Shown here one piece after another: positions 23,155 to 37,829 of a DNA stretch of 64,000 nucleotides. The stretch comes from Lethocerus indicus (lineage: Eukaryota; Arthropoda; Insecta; Hemiptera; Belostomatidae). Location of the stretch: contig JACDQD010000002.1 in the NCBI GenBank assembly GCA_019843655.1, positions 12,299,154 to 12,363,153 of the forward strand. The letters are read 5' to 3'. A model generated the notes under the pieces. The model was not told the DNA's origin. It did not search any database and saw nothing but the letters and a program-made list of their open reading frames with translations. The number at the start of each line of letters is the position of its first letter. Within the stretch, counting starts at the first letter, position 1. Made by a program: the position numbers and the translations under genes.

Positions 23155-24520
23155 CTTTTATTTTAAGCGGTCAGTAAATATTTGCATTTTCGAGGAACCA
23201 CGGATACTAAGGATACTTAATGATTATCACTACAATATTCATCTATAATTGAATGTCTGTTTGGCCCTAAGTTGGCATCAGTGAATTCGTGAGATATTTG
23301 CGCGTTCTGGGCACCGATGGAATCTTCTGTCTGCAATGTTATTAATTGATTACCCTCAGTCGTTTGATGTAATGCGGTCCAGTCATTCGATTGCAAATAT
23401 GGTTCCGATTCGAGTAGAGCTGGAAATAATTCCGAAATTAGTTACCGGCTAGTCAATTTTTATACGAATTAAATCGTCGTCCATTTGTGTTTGTCCAAGT
23501 AAAATCCGACGCCGATATTTTACGGTAAAGTTTACGGAGGAGATAGCGTGCGGACACCCCGCTTTGAATACTGTTGATCCTGAACTGTCTGAAAAATCGG
23601 TTGTTATTTATAGGGCGGTGATTAGGACACGCGGCAGTCCTATATTGGGGGCCCGGCTTTAGCGATTCAAACTTGGCGTGTACGGGGCCGTTTTGTCAGA
23701 GACGACACCCGGAGGTGACAGAAGCCCGGTGTTAGGCCGAATTAATCACAATCCAGCCCGCCTTTTCCGAACGTTTTTCCCTCAGAGGCCCTAACGACCC
23801 CCGCTCCTCGTGCTCTGACAAAACGGCTCGTTTCCAGGCCATTTGACCCAGCCACAATCCATTGTTCGATTCCCTCTGGGGAAATATCAGTCAAGCATTC
23901 TGCCAAAACGGCTCTTACGAATAAGGAATTAAATACTTCTCGCTTAAAATATTACGCCCTACTGGGTATTTGAAATGTTCTAGAGAAGCATATTTTTTAG
24001 GATAATTATTGATTCCGAATTATGTTCAGTGTCTTCGGTCTGTTTCTCTTGCACTTTTGGGTTCACGTGCACTAGTATTTCTGGTATGTCTGATCAGAGC
24101 TGCTTTTTGACGGTTTATTTTGATCTATGATCTGAACTATTTATACTGTCTTAAAGTATATCAGTAAAAGAATAATTTACTGTTACGGAAAATAATTCTC
24201 TCGCAATTTTTTTATGTAACATGCTATTATACGTATTCGTCGTATTGAACGGCTGAAATCAATCCGTATAATAAAAATTAATTTGTCCTTACATTATTTA
24301 CCGGATTAATTTTGAATTGATATGACCCGGGAATATTCGAATTTTATTTAGCAGTTCAGTAGCATTAGCTAGGACCTGCATTTTTTTTCATAGGCAGGCC
24401 GTCGCGTTTTGTTGAATTGCAACGAAATTTGCAAACATCGGTTACCGCCGAATTACATAATAGTTAGTTCTGTTGCAGTGCAAACAGTTGCATTTATATA
24501 AATCTGAATCAACATTTATA
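23155..24520. other. Non-coding stretch, mixed then AT-rich
   Basis: Bases 23480-23880 are CpG-richer, the remainder AT-rich. No gene, RNA or second foldback copy recognised. Confidence 0.5.
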
Positions 24521-25620
24521 ATTAATTCATGGCATACTGTCGGTCGGAAAGGACGTAGGGGCGGTGGTTGTGGTGGTGCCGGTGGTGGATGCCCCCCGCA
24601 TTTGGAGGGGCCATGATTGCTCCCTTCAACTTCCAAGCCCTGTGATTTGGGCCCGAATTCACCGAAGCTTTTTCTTATCGTAAAGTATTTATAATCCCGT
24701 TTAACAATTCGATTGGTGGACAACCCTCGCATTAGGAGTCACGTTTAACTCCAGTCGTGATTTACGACTCCCGCTCCTTCTGGCACACCATAAATAATAC
24801 ACCAATCGATAAGACTTTCCTGAAACACACGGGACCGTACCCTCCATTACAAAAATAATTTCTGTAGGGCTTAATCCGTTACTTATATCCAACCTGTTAA
24901 CACAAACGTAACAAACGAAAATTATAGAAAATCCAATCATTGAAAATTCAATTAAATCCCCGCTCATTACTCCAGCCTGTAGAGCAGTACATGGACATGA
25001 GGCCAAAATTCTATAGGAGATCATTCTAAGTTAGAGAAATTTATTAATCGGTGTATAAAGGCTATGAAAAAAACAATTGATACACGCTATATTATATTTA
25101 TAAGAACATCTAATTACTTAAATTCTTTTTAATCTCTGATTAAACTGTACTAGGTTTCCGGTTCTTGTAACTATCGTGTTCAATATGCATAGATTAACTA
25201 TCACGACTAAACAGATATTTGTGGAACATTAATCGTTCTAATGTAAAAAAAATATTAATTGATTCCGTCCTGACGTATAAATTAATTTCGATTGAATATT
25301 TCGGTGTGCTCGCAAGTGTACATAACATAAAATGTGAGAGCATGTTTCGGAAATCTGCTTTTCATCGAATATAATTATGTCTAGTCTAAACCATTAGGTT
25401 TTTCTGTCTAAGTGAATATAGAAAAAATAAATGAAAATAATCCGTTCTTTAGAAAATGATTGTGTTCGGTTGTAAATAAAAACACTGGTGGGTTGTGGTT
25501 TCATTACGGTTTGAATCTAATTGAACAGATATTTTTCTTTTACTGTAAATATTGAGTCGAATAAAATACTCTATTGTTTAACTGTAAATGTAATCGCGTC
25601 GATGCGTGACCGAATCAATA
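24521..25620. other. Mixed non-coding stretch
   Basis: A GC-richer patch lies at 24535-24660 with GGTGGTGG-type repeats. A short inverted repeat is at 24753-24769 (AGTCGT/ACGACT). After 25020 the sequence is AT-rich. No gene recognised. Confidence 0.5.
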
Positions 25621-26330
<710 letters not shown>

Positions 26331-27250
26331 TTAAATTTGCATGCGCCCAAAAACATCTTTTGAGATCGAACACCCTCTTTCCCTTACAAATGTCGATAAC
26401 ACTATTAGTTCCTGAAATAATAATCCTAATAATTTAACTAACAATTTAAACATATTTTCCGCCCTATTAGTTGCTGCGTCCAGTTATATCTCTCTACAAG
26501 GACATAGTTTCACATAATATGTTGTTTGGTTTCTCTTTTATAAATGATTTAAAAATCCCCAGCTATTCGTGTGGAATAAAAAATTAGTTAAACTTTTGAA
26601 AACTAACCTAGCGCGTGCCATGAATAGGTGCAGATCAACATATCTCTTAGGAATTCTAAAATTTCAGCTGTTGACTCTCGAAATACGCATATATAAATTT
26701 TCTTAGTTTCACATTTTTCACATCTCCCGAATATTATACAAATCCTGAATTTAATCGACACCATGACGATAAACGGAATATTTCGGAATAATTTTATCCA
26801 ATAAAAAAGCAAGAGAGGTAAACTATCGAGTGGAGTATAGAAGGTTTACAATACAACTTATATTGCTTTTTCCTAAATGGTATTTAAACGAGTATTAAAA
26901 TGTAAATTATTTTTTATTGTCGAAATATCGATTTAAAAATATACTTTAATTTAGATGTAGATTTTCCATCGATAGAAAATAATCTGATAATAAAATTGTA
27001 GGTTCGACCAGAGGGCGGTACGCTCCTCGTCAATTTATATGGTAATGGCGGTAATAATCCCATTTATATTTCGACAAAAATGATAAATTCATTTCACGAA
27101 AGTCGTACATAAAAATAACGCTCCCCTACCGCCGAAAGATCGCATGTCGGCTGGACTTTAGGCAACAATAAATTAAAGAGGTTTCTTTTCCCGCCGGTTT
27201 CTTTTCTCTTTTTTCTGTTTTCGATTTTTTTTTTCATTTCCCCTCGAATT
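26331..27250. other. AT-rich non-coding stretch
   Basis: AT-rich. A CTCF-like word (AGAGGGCGG) lies at about 27010-27018 in an otherwise plain region. No gene recognised. Confidence 0.55.
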
Positions 27251-29160
27251 AAAAGATAGGGTGTAGGGTAGGCGACGATGGAAATGGGGTTGGTGTTGGC
27301 GGTGGGGCTGCGGCCCCTAGCGGGTAATTAACAGTCTCAAGTTCGGCTCGGAACTCTAATAGGTCCCCGATTAGGGCCGGCACCCAATCACCGCACCCGG
27401 TTATGAAACCCAATAATTGCGGTATCCTGTGTGAACGGTGCCCTCCCTTCCCCCTCAACCCTTCAGTACACAGGGGCCCTTCCTCGAGCATCCTCAAATT
27501 TAGTTTTCCCTATCGACATTTTCGTATCGTTTGCGAATCAAAAAATTTCATTCGGATCGGTCGTCGAGTTAATCCTTTTCAAGTAACTGGAAATTTGAAC
27601 AGATATTATTTAATTCGACTTTGTCATTGGTTTCAGGTTTCTGTTGGGGAGTAAGCGAGGGTTTGAACATCGCTTGGTGTGATTTTCCGCCTCCTCCAGC
27701 TTATGTAACAGACGTGCAGTAACAGTGCAGTGACAGTGCCCACAGAACTATTCATCTTCACCCGGTATCGGTAACTCTGTAACTAATGGGAGTGCAAATG
27801 GCCGAGCACTTCTTATGCTCCGGACGACTTAAGCGAGAGTGCTGATATTTTCTGTCGTCATTAATATTCTTCTAAATGGAAATATAACATTTTATAACAA
27901 ACTGCATTATGGCGATGAATTCTTATAATTTATTATCTAAAAATATATTTGTTCACAGCCTGAAGGATAATGAAGAGGGATGATGTGGAGTCAGCAACGC
28001 GACATCTTTTCTGATGGATAGATGGAGTCAATTGGAGAAATTTTAGTATTAGAAGCACAATTATAGAACCTAATTTGATAATACGTCAACCACATTTGAT
28101 AATATAAATATTTTGATTAAAACATTATACATTTGGGTGTATGATCAACTATATTTACAGTATTTTCTATCAAAGTACTTGAATGTAGTTGCACTAAGTT
28201 TATGATTTGTTTTTCAATAAATGCCCCACGATGATGGTTCGTTGAACGGTCACTTCGCTCTAGCAATTAGGGCAGTAATACCTAATGTTGCGACTGTAAT
28301 AGCAATTAAATGGTAATATGGAATTCTCACAAAGAGAGAACTGAATTATTTGAACAATTCAAGAGAATAATAAATGGGTCTCGGTAATACATAGTTCTTT
28401 GTATTAGAAATATAATTTAACAAGCTTCAGTATCGCATAAAATAACTGCTTGATCCTGTATCTGAGTGTTTGATCAGGCCATCGTACCTTAAATCATCCG
28501 CTGCATTTATATCGCGCTGCGCCATCACTGAACCAGAACTGAAATAACGGTTGTTATGCAGTGCTGGCACAAAATCCTAGGAAAATCAAATTCAAATGTA
28601 TTCACTTGTAAGGTTGGCGCACTATTTGATGGAAAATAAATCGGAAGATAAAGAATACTAGAACCCCACCTATTTTGTTGGCACATGATATACTCTATAA
28701 TGATAGCTTGAGTATTGTAATAGCGGAAAGTATTATAACAAATTCGGAATGTTAATTTATTTTGGGGGTATGCGAGGTTTCGGAATTCCAGTGCCAGGGT
28801 GATGCATTTTAGCATAGAATTATAATTCTTTCGGTTATAACAGGTCCTTTTTGATCTTTAAAAAATAAATAAATCTTTGTTAAGATATTTCATGTATATC
28901 TGTAGGGTATACGAAGTTTCGGAATAATTTCAAGCTTTGAAATGAATGTTCATTGCCATAAACATTCGGCTCCTAGCCACTAGATTCTGTTCTCCTTACT
29001 TCTCCTTGTCCTGTTCTACAATCTTATTGAAACTTTTACAAGAGGTCCTCTCTCTGGGATTATCTTAGAAATACAGTAATAAAATACTCCGTCAATACCG
29101 TCCAAGTGACCTCTGAGCGGTCTGAGAATAATCGTTATTCCAAAACCTCACATAGATTTT
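27251..29160. other. Non-coding stretch: small GC islet then AT-rich
   Basis: Bases 27260-27490 are GC-richer, and 27700-27840 near average. The rest is AT-rich. Frames are short and unlike known proteins. Confidence 0.55.
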
Positions 29161-29750
29161 ATTTGAATGTGTTTGGTAGTTTGTATTGAGGCGGTGTCAA
29201 AATGGAATGGATTATGTGGGGCTATAGCCAGAGATCGGTTTAATTTATTATCGGGTGGGGGGGATAGCGCGGATTTGCACGAGATAACTATTAATAATTC
29301 ATGGGCCTTCCCTCTCTCCCCCTCGTCTCGGCTCTTACAGGCAAAGAAGACCTGGAAGGTCGCAGTAGATATGAATCACGAGTTCGGACGGTCATTCCCT
29401 AATTGCTGACAATTTTGTTGGTCAGCTCTCTCTCTCTCTCCCTCTATCTGTGGCGGGCTCTGTATTTATTTCTGCATTTATTCCCTTCCGTTGCACCGTC
29501 CTAAGTGGCGGCCTCTTTCGCTCCTCGCCATCGCCTCTCGGCCGATATCCAGTCGAGTCTGCTTTCGTGATACCCGGAACCTGTTATTTGTTGCCGGGCG
29601 CGTTTTATTAATGAACACCGCAGAGCCGGCCCAGTGGTGTTCCGGAACCACCGCTCGAAACGGGACGACGTTAGTGCAAACCGGATAGCATCCGCTAAGC
29701 ATTAAATCCGCCTGCCCAATGATAAGTCCCGAAATGATTTCCAGCAAACC
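29161..29750. promoter_or_regulatory. Average-GC islet with CT array
   Basis: GC-richer block with a CT array at 29426-29445. Several overlapping short frames occur on both strands. No recognised protein. Confidence 0.25.
29426..29445. repeat. CT dinucleotide microsatellite
   Basis: About ten CT units, one interruption. Confidence 0.9.
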
Positions 29751-30280
29751 TTAGCAATAACGAATCAAGTCTTATTCAATTAGCTTTCGTACTGATAATT
29801 TCAGATACATCTTTTAATGTGGGAATGTTCATAGGAAATTATTATATATTTCTTTATTGCCTCATCATGGCACAAGTGACGCGAATCCCCTCACAACTTG
29901 AAAACAATATTCAAAACCATCTCGGAATTAAATTTGATCACTCTAAATCCTCTAAACAGTTCCTGCAATTCCTATCAGCAATTGAGAGAAAACTTTATCC
30001 AAATCGTAATGTATCCGAGTGAAAAACACCGGATTTTCGTATTCATGGGCGTTAATATCACTGCCATTCTTCTTCCGTTCTTATATATGATTTTATGCTT
30101 ATTCATTCACATAATTAGCAAATCAGAACAGCGTCCGAGCACACAGCTTTGTTTTGACAGCCTTTTTTGAACGTGTCCAACTAGCTTTTCCTGAGATTTC
30201 CACTGCCGGAAAAATTTTCAATTGCGGATCACTATTGATTCGTCAAAAGATTTCAATAATTCCGATCGTAATCAATATAA
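29751..30280. other. AT-rich non-coding stretch
   Basis: AT-rich, no feature recognised. Confidence 0.55.
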
Positions 30281-30870
30281 GCATTATCGAGTGGACGGTC
30301 CGGATGGAAACGTGTTCGAATGAACGACGAGGGAAAGGAGATTGGAAATGAAACGGGCCGGGGCGCAGAGGGCGCGGAGGAGGAGATAAATGATTGCCGA
30401 GAAGAGAACGTGGAGGGGAAGAGAAGGAGACGGGGAGAGAAAGGGGAGTAAAGAGGGGCGAAGGGGGAAAAGCGATAGCCCCGAGTTTCTCCCGGCTGTA
30501 CTAAATCACCCTGTTTATTGGCCGGTGCACGCACACGGCCCCCGGGACCGACGCGTACCGGAGGTACACGCTTACACATACACTTAATCAGCTATAAATA
30601 TTAAACAGGGCCCGGAGGAAGGCGGCGGCGGGGTTTAATAATAATAAATAACTCCGGCCGGTTGATGATGAGGGCGGGGAGTTGAACAGGGCCGGTTATT
30701 AAAAACTAGAAGATAGCAGCGGCCCCAAGCCAGCGATGGCCGCCGAACGCCAATCGGCCAGCATCAACTTTAACCCCGCAGGCCCCACCACAACCCCCTC
30801 TCTAAACTACAATACCTTGTTTACCTAAAACGGTCCCGACCCTCATTTTAGGCCGAGGCTAGTAAAAAGG
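30281..30870. promoter_or_regulatory. GC/purine-rich island with CTCF-like site
   Basis: Purine-rich (30370-30480) then GC-rich (30500-30790). GCGCAGAGGGCGCGG at 30363-30377 contains an exact match to the insect CTCF core AGRKGGCGC (30367-30375), and an ATGGCCGCC word lies at 30736-30744. AT words (AATAATAATAAATAA) alternate with GC blocks. Candidate regulatory or insulator element; inference only. Confidence 0.3.
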
Positions 30871-33800
30871 TTCCGAGGAAAATATATTCGAATTTATCCT
30901 AGCATCCCCTACACTTGGAAACAGTACCGATAATGAATAGAAGTGTAATGGCGAAAAAAGCATATCGACATTTTAACTAAATTAAGCGAAGAATTAGAGT
31001 AGTATCGCATAACAGTATAAATCTAAAAGTTATGCAGTTTTGCACTTGCCTGTCGGTTATTTTCGCTGTACTACACCGGTTTCAGCTGCTCGTCACAGTC
31101 AGTAGCATTACGTAATGTACTATAGTAAGTGCTGCAGTTTATTTCGGCTACGCCAAGTGACCAAATCTGAGAGTGCAAAAAGCGAAAATCTGCAAAAACT
31201 CACGACGACAGCCAGGATATTTGCGCAACCCTTACAATTATTAGATAGTAAGCAACTTTCTGTAATCAGTAGAACAAAAGAATATACAGCGAATAAGCGA
31301 TTGAATAATAAATTTACTTATTATGCGTGTATTAATATGTAAATATTTCCAGCCGAGACTGATTAATCCCCGACAGTGCATTAGGCAGGCAATTATCGAA
31401 TGCGAGAACTGCCGTCAGTGAAATATCTTTGTGTCTAAAATTATTTCCCAATTCCCGATTTCATTTTCTTCTCCCATTTCTTTTGTCTCCCCTTTCTTTT
31501 TTCATTCCTTTCAACGAAATAGCCACGTCGCAAATAATTCGGGGTCGTACGTCACGGTAAAAGCGTATAATTCCTCGCTGTCCTCTCCTAATATCGCGAA
31601 AATAAAAATTATATCCGGAACGTCGACGCAATACTGGGACAGCCCATTCTATTTTGACTTGACGATTTGGACAGATACGGATAAATGAGACCTAAAAGTG
31701 AAAATTAAAATTTCGAAGATTACCGTAAAAAAATAAAAACAAAACAATTCATTGTATACAAAATAAACGAATGATATCCTCCAACTGTTACATGCGAATA
31801 AAGCATTACTCTCTTCAAGTATGAGAATCCCGGTTTAACGTACAAAACAATCAACGCTATTTCCGCGAGCCGCGTTAGTGCAAATAGAGCTATCGGTCGG
31901 AAAGATGAAGGGTTAGCCGGGGTAATTGTTCCCAATGGACGCATTGGAGTCCATGCAAATAAACTGTCAAATCCGACAGGGCGTGTAATTACGGGCCCTA
32001 GAGTTTAGTTTGCAGACAAACGGCGGCGTTCGACCGACTGGATAAGCGCGATAAGCGTTAGGTAGAGACCATTAGGGGGGGTAAGTATTACAACTAAACG
32101 TCTCTAATCGCTCCCCTTACCTCTAGTACTCTATTAGTGTCTCCTCCATTGTCCATATTTCTTTCACTCGGCTGCATGAGCGCAATCATCGTTCAAGGAA
32201 ATTGCCGCAACCTCGGGTAAGTAGCCTAAATCGTCGACGAATTTTAAACAGGGCGTCCTGAGGGGAATTCGATGATTGCTTTTGATTTAAAGTTATTGTT
32301 TTTCGCCATGCGATTCCTTCAACGGCTCCAATAGATAGTTTCCGGTGAAGCTTAACAGTTATCCCAAGTATTAAAAATTGTACAGTAAAACGGAAAGTGT
32401 TCATTCGGCGTTGTTAACGTACGATTCAACGACTCTTATGAGCTGCGAGAGGAACTCGAGGCGAGCGGATCTTGGGTTGGCGGAGCGCGAAGCGAGGGTG
32501 AAGCACCCGGACCTTCTTAAATTAAAATAAAATAATTAAACTACGATTGTAATTGCACGCGCATAAAATTATTACTGTAAAAGTATGATTTCCCGTTGAA
32601 AACAAAATTATTTAAATAGAATAGAACAATCGAATAAAATTTAGATGATTTATATTTATAAAACTGTTTCATTTCATACACCCGTAGTGTAATTCAATCA
32701 AACGCCGGTGAATAGCACTTTACGTGTACAAAATGCAATTGATGAGATAAATGAAAATCAAAAGTAGCGGAAGAAAAGAAATAATTATAGAAAACAATTT
32801 CTTGTTTGATGGCCTGCCAGGGTCTCGAAATATCAAAGCTAGGCCCTGTGCACTTCAACATTCAACATTTTGAGTCACGAAAACAACCTCCCATTAGGAA
32901 ATCAAATGTATCCAGGGTCGAATACCTGAGATATCCCGGCACGTTGTAATTATGATAATCGGCATATATTTGTTATGGCATATATTAGGCGGTTGGGGTC
33001 GGCAATGCATTTTACATTAATCAAAAGCCACACTAACCTCTGTTTTCAATTCCTTCATTGTCTCGAGCGTTGAAATTTCTTCTATTTATGAGTCTATTGT
33101 TGTTCGTAAACTATGTTAAACGCCGACAGTGAAAACGTGTAAAGACGTTTTAATCTTCGCTGTAATTATTTAATGGTCTCAATTAATGACGCCTCTGACA
33201 ACTAATTTCAATACGTGATAGACATCTGCTATTTTAATTTTTAATTATTTGCCACCTTTGACGCCCTATAATTAAGCACGCGTATCCAATTATTTATTTA
33301 ACATCTGCTCCAATTTTTGTCCAATATCTTTGCAATTTTAGTAAAGAAAAGGCTACACGATTATGTCATCTGTATGTGGAAGACCCATTTGGAACTACCA
33401 TATGTCGTTAATTTTAATGTTCGCTTTACTTTAATGTGTCTGTGGCAGAAACTTTCAATGTCAAAATTTATAAGTGATAATTAACGTATAATTCGTGCAT
33501 GTTAAACTCAGTTAGTAATAAAGAGGTCAAATATGGAAAAACACAGTCAAGTCACGGATCCGCCGTAGATTAGTCGCATATATTTTGTGGGTAGCATAAT
33601 TAATTCGCTGACAATGAGTCCCACATTCAATTAAAAAATAAACGCTTTTTAATTCGTACTACATTATTTATTTATCGATTTAATTTTTGACAATATACGA
33701 TTATCAGGTATAAGCACATCACAAAAAAACTACATTAAAAACCTAGAGAAATGTGATGTGTGTGTGTTGATTTTATCACATTTAATATATATTGGTCCAC

Positions 33801-34020
33801 TGGGTATAACCAAATAGGAACAATAAAAAGTCATTTGATGGGAAGGAACTCTAGGGCGATGGAATTGAATAGAAAAAAGGGCGATAACTCATTCGATATG
33901 ATCACACGGCCAATAACGGAAAGCCGAATTTTTACAAATATGGATACCGTATCCGATACAAAAATTATTGCCACCAAAAATTAAACACCAATACGAGATC
34001 GTGCGTAGGCCGTCTTATTA
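30871..34020. other. Long AT-rich non-coding stretch
   Basis: AT-rich throughout, with average-GC pockets near 31880-32060 and 32430-32520. No gene, RNA or repeat pair recognised. The short frames are AT-driven. Confidence 0.55.
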
Positions 34021-37000
34021 TTCTGATTTATGGCCAATTTCACAGCGGGCAACCGAGTTGAACTCTGTCATCATCGGCGAGGCTTAGAATTACCAAAATG
34101 GATGTGGTTAGAACCACTTATGCATTCTTTATAATTCTCCTCCGGCTCCAAGCCGAATGACACGGTTCCCGTTTTCTCTCTCTCTCCCTCTTTTTCTCTC
34201 CCTCTCTTTTCGGCAACTTTTTCTTTGCGGGATGAAGATATAAAAAAAAGGGGGAAAGACCACCGGTCGTCAGAGGGGGCCGAATTTCACAAGCGCTCGA
34301 GTGGCTTAATCGAGAGGCGATACGCTTAATCTGTAAACTTTCACGGATACGTGTTTCTGGGGGCTGTTACAGGGCGGTGAAACTGTTCGCGGACCCCTAT
34401 TCCAATACCGCTTAAACTTGCGACTACCTCTCTGTGACCGAAATGCCCACGTTTTTGAGTCTTCAAACGCGAATTAGTCTTAATTGGGTGGTGGTGAAGT
34501 TTGGGGGGATAGAAATTTTACAGACGAATTTTAAACCCCCCGGCTAATAACCGGTCGAAATTTATTCAAATTTTGATATTCCTCGTGGGAAACAAAATTT
34601 CCCTCTTTCGATCGATTCCATTACTGGAAAGCGATTTCAAAACTCTGGCGTAGAGGGTGTTAAATACATAATGGAACATGCATGTATCACGCTGTTGTCT
34701 GAGAGTTATTTCTATCGAATTTAATTATAACATGTTTATGTTTCCATTTCAGTTAATTTCGCCACGTATTAAGTATTTTATAAGAAAAGTAATGGACATT
34801 TTCTAATGCATTAATAACTGGGCAGTGGCTCGGGTAAGAGCGAACGAAGATTTATGGAAGGAGCCAAGCAGGCGGAAAGTCGGAGCAATTGTTTCGGGTG
34901 TAAGTTAGGAAAATATTTAGAGAGAAATTACCGGCCATTAGCGTTATAATTGTACGTTTTGGCAGAAAATGAAGCGAAATAAGTCGTGCGCTTTTAGAGT
35001 TATCTTGAGGCCCACAAAGGGACCATTTAATAGCACCGGCCCGCTCGCGAAATCCTTTTCAAGGAGGCGGTACAATTGAATCTGACTTAAAAGCGTTATC
35101 TATTGTCGGATTCCTTGTTGGATAATAATTAAAACGGATGCACGGTTCCTCGGCTACCAAATTAAAGTTCCGAGAGACATTCATTTCGCTCTTTTCAGAA
35201 GATATTTCATCCCAGATATTCTTCACTGGAATATTCCCAAAGTAGTAATAAATTCTTTACGATTAATGAGTAATAGCCAGCAAATCCACTGTTAAATAGA
35301 ATCTATTTATTTTAAAGCCACTGCGAATCACAGGTATATTACATGTACAGGTTTAAAGTTTTATCTTAAGATATATGATTTGAATAAAAAACGGCCGGCG
35401 GACATTCAGATAGTTCATCACAAACGTGATCATCGAATTAATTAAGCCTATTCAGTTAATATCAGACTGATGGAATAATACTTTTTAAAATTTTGTTTTG
35501 ATAAAATAAAGAGTGGTACTTACATAGTATCGTTGCAGTCGAGTTCATTTCCCTCCAGTCAATTAGCAGCCTGAAGCGCTCAATAATGGAAGGAACAAAA
35601 TTTCAGGCACCACGATTTTCAGGACCACCCTGCTCACCACATCAGGGATTCCTCGAACATAAATTCAGTTTTTGAAGTTCAAACACGTACTCGTATAAAA
35701 AATAATAGGAAATAATAATGCCGAGCGAGGCTTTAATTAGGGCGGCGACCGAAGCTAACTAACTTAAAGGTTTCCCTCAACTTCCATCACCTGCATAATA
35801 CACGGCGGCCTGATGGTTTTTCAGATTATTTGTGAAGATTACACGAATTTGCATACAAAACAATATAGTTATGGAATGCAGTTTGCATATAAATTGGAAG
35901 TTGTATCGAAGACATTGGAGTATCTCAACGCGTATATTATGTATATTTATGGTAATATTTGCTTACATGGATATAAATAATATGAGTACAAAACAAGAAC
36001 GAACTCAAGCTAAAAACTCTTGTGGAGAAAACACAAGTTTACACCATAATCATCTCTGTAGAGTCAAAAAACGAAAAAATGTCAACGAAATTTACACCGG
36101 TTTTACTGCTGGAACTGTCCGCTTTATCCATATGTTGGCGCTATAAATTTAAATGTATAATGAAGACTGTACAATATTTTATACAATGCATCGTTACAGT
36201 GTAGTGATAGTGCTAACTGTAAGCTGACATTATATTACTATCGGAATGCTCCTGGCGGTTTAAAGGGGTGAAAATAAAAAATATCAATAATTATGTAAGA
36301 AATATTAATATAATGATCAATTACTATCCATGTACAATTCAAATCAATTATTTATAATATCTTCTTTTATGATTCCTAATATATTATCATTTAGTGCCTT
36401 ACCACGTTTAGTGTCTTACTCAAATTATGCCGGTTGTAAGTGACATAAAATTATGACCTCGCAGTGATTTTTTTCCAACACGATGCTTCGTGAACAGGAA
36501 GGGAAAAGGAATGAAAACAAATTATACGGGCGATTATAAATGGGACAGCAAAAACGGTCTGGACTGCCCGGAAACCTCCAGGAATTCAGAAGTGTTTTTT
36601 CCGGATATGGGGAATTGGAATGTCTTCGTCTTCATTTGCCCTTCGCGATGTGGGTAATTAATAGCCGAACGAATTGGAGTTTAGCCTTTTCACATTTTCC
36701 GCTGTTGAATATTTGTAGCAACTTGGGTGAAATATACGGGTCCGTCCCAAGTGGCAATGTCGGTTAACAATTGCTAATGACTCGTGAGAATAAATGACTC
36801 GGTCTGGTTAAAGTAAACTTGGACTAATTACACGGCCGAATCGAGCAAAATTGTCGCATTTTTTTAGTCTTTTCGTGCCGACTAATAAACGTCAAATTAA
36901 AATAACAAGTTATATCGGGTAATTAGAAGCCCTTATACTCTCGAATATATAATTCAAAAGTTAGGCTGATTTTCATCATATTAAAATTATAAAACAACAG

Positions 37001-37096
37001 AATTACAAGAATTATTCACGGAGTTCATGCTACTGCGTTTGCATCAAATTGATTGCATGTGGTGTATTAATAATTATATAAAATACATCTATATTC
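34021..37096. other. Mixed to AT-rich non-coding stretch
   Basis: A CT-rich tract lies at 34171-34210, a near-palindrome GTGGTTAGAACCAC at about 34106-34119, and GC-richer sequence at 34260-34560. From 34640 on it is mostly AT-rich with an average patch at 36480-36760. No gene recognised. Confidence 0.5.
34171..34210. repeat. CT-rich tract
   Basis: Imperfect CT/CCCT/TTTTCT array. Confidence 0.85.
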
Positions 37097-37464
37097 ATAA
37101 TAAACTCAGATTGGTATTTCGACGTCCGTTGACTGAAATTAATTTCTTTTGCAAATTCTATTCTTTTCGGGTAGGAAATTTTTTAGTAGAGTTTTGTGTT
37201 ACATGTGGACTATTGCCTGCCAACATTTCGAGTGCTCGAAGAATTTAAAGTCGTCATCAATAGGTTTGAATTAAATTTCAGCTCAACTGAAATTAATCGG
37301 TAAGGACCGACGAATCTACATCGTATTTAAATTTCGGATCAGTTACTAGACACTGGATGAGTGTGAATGGGCAAGGCGCCGTTCAAAATATGAGAAATAC
37401 CTAGAAGTCAAACAAAATGGAAACTCCTTCACATTTTATATGTTTATATATAATAAACTCAGAT
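37097..37464. mobile_element. Candidate non-autonomous insertion with 15-base target-site duplication
   Basis: The 15 bases at 37097-37111 recur identically at 37450-37464, and between them lies copy 1 of a dispersed repeat. Flanking identical direct repeats of this length are typical of LINE-mediated retroposition. No reverse transcriptase, Pol III boxes or clear poly-A tail is visible, so the family is unknown. Orientation cannot be set from the sequence. Confidence 0.5.
37135..37439 (+). repeat. Interspersed repeat, copy 1
   Basis: This copy aligns with the segment at 38382-38683 in the same orientation. It has about 90% identity by hand over its last 220 bases and weaker identity at the start. 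It contains an 8-base-pair stem (AATTTCAG/CTGAAATT, 5-base loop) and, just after, a 5-base-pair stem TCGGT/ACCGA with a 4-base loop; only the second is intact in copy 2. No open reading frame is shared. Confidence 0.9.
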
Positions 37465-37829
37465 CTCACCGGTGAACACATCATACACAACACGTATGTC
37501 ACAGACATACACTTAGCATCCCTATATAAATATCAACATATTATTTCTACATATCAAGTATCCTATAAATTACTATACTAATATCGTATAATGTATTTGC
37601 CTTATTCTCCCTTCTTATTAGGGAAATAGGAATCATCTGTCGACTTTACGTATAACGTGCCCCTAATGCCAACTGAAATTAAATAAAAACGCTCTCAAGG
37701 AAGTGGGTCAATTTGTACACTCGATCTTAAATACATAGGGGCACGCGTAATTGGTAATAAAATTGGCATATTTAAGTGATCGTTTTGCATGTATACATGC
37801 CACGTATGGTATCTATGTCGGGGGATTTA
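37465..37829. other. AT-rich spacer
   Basis: AT-rich, no feature recognised. Confidence 0.55.
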
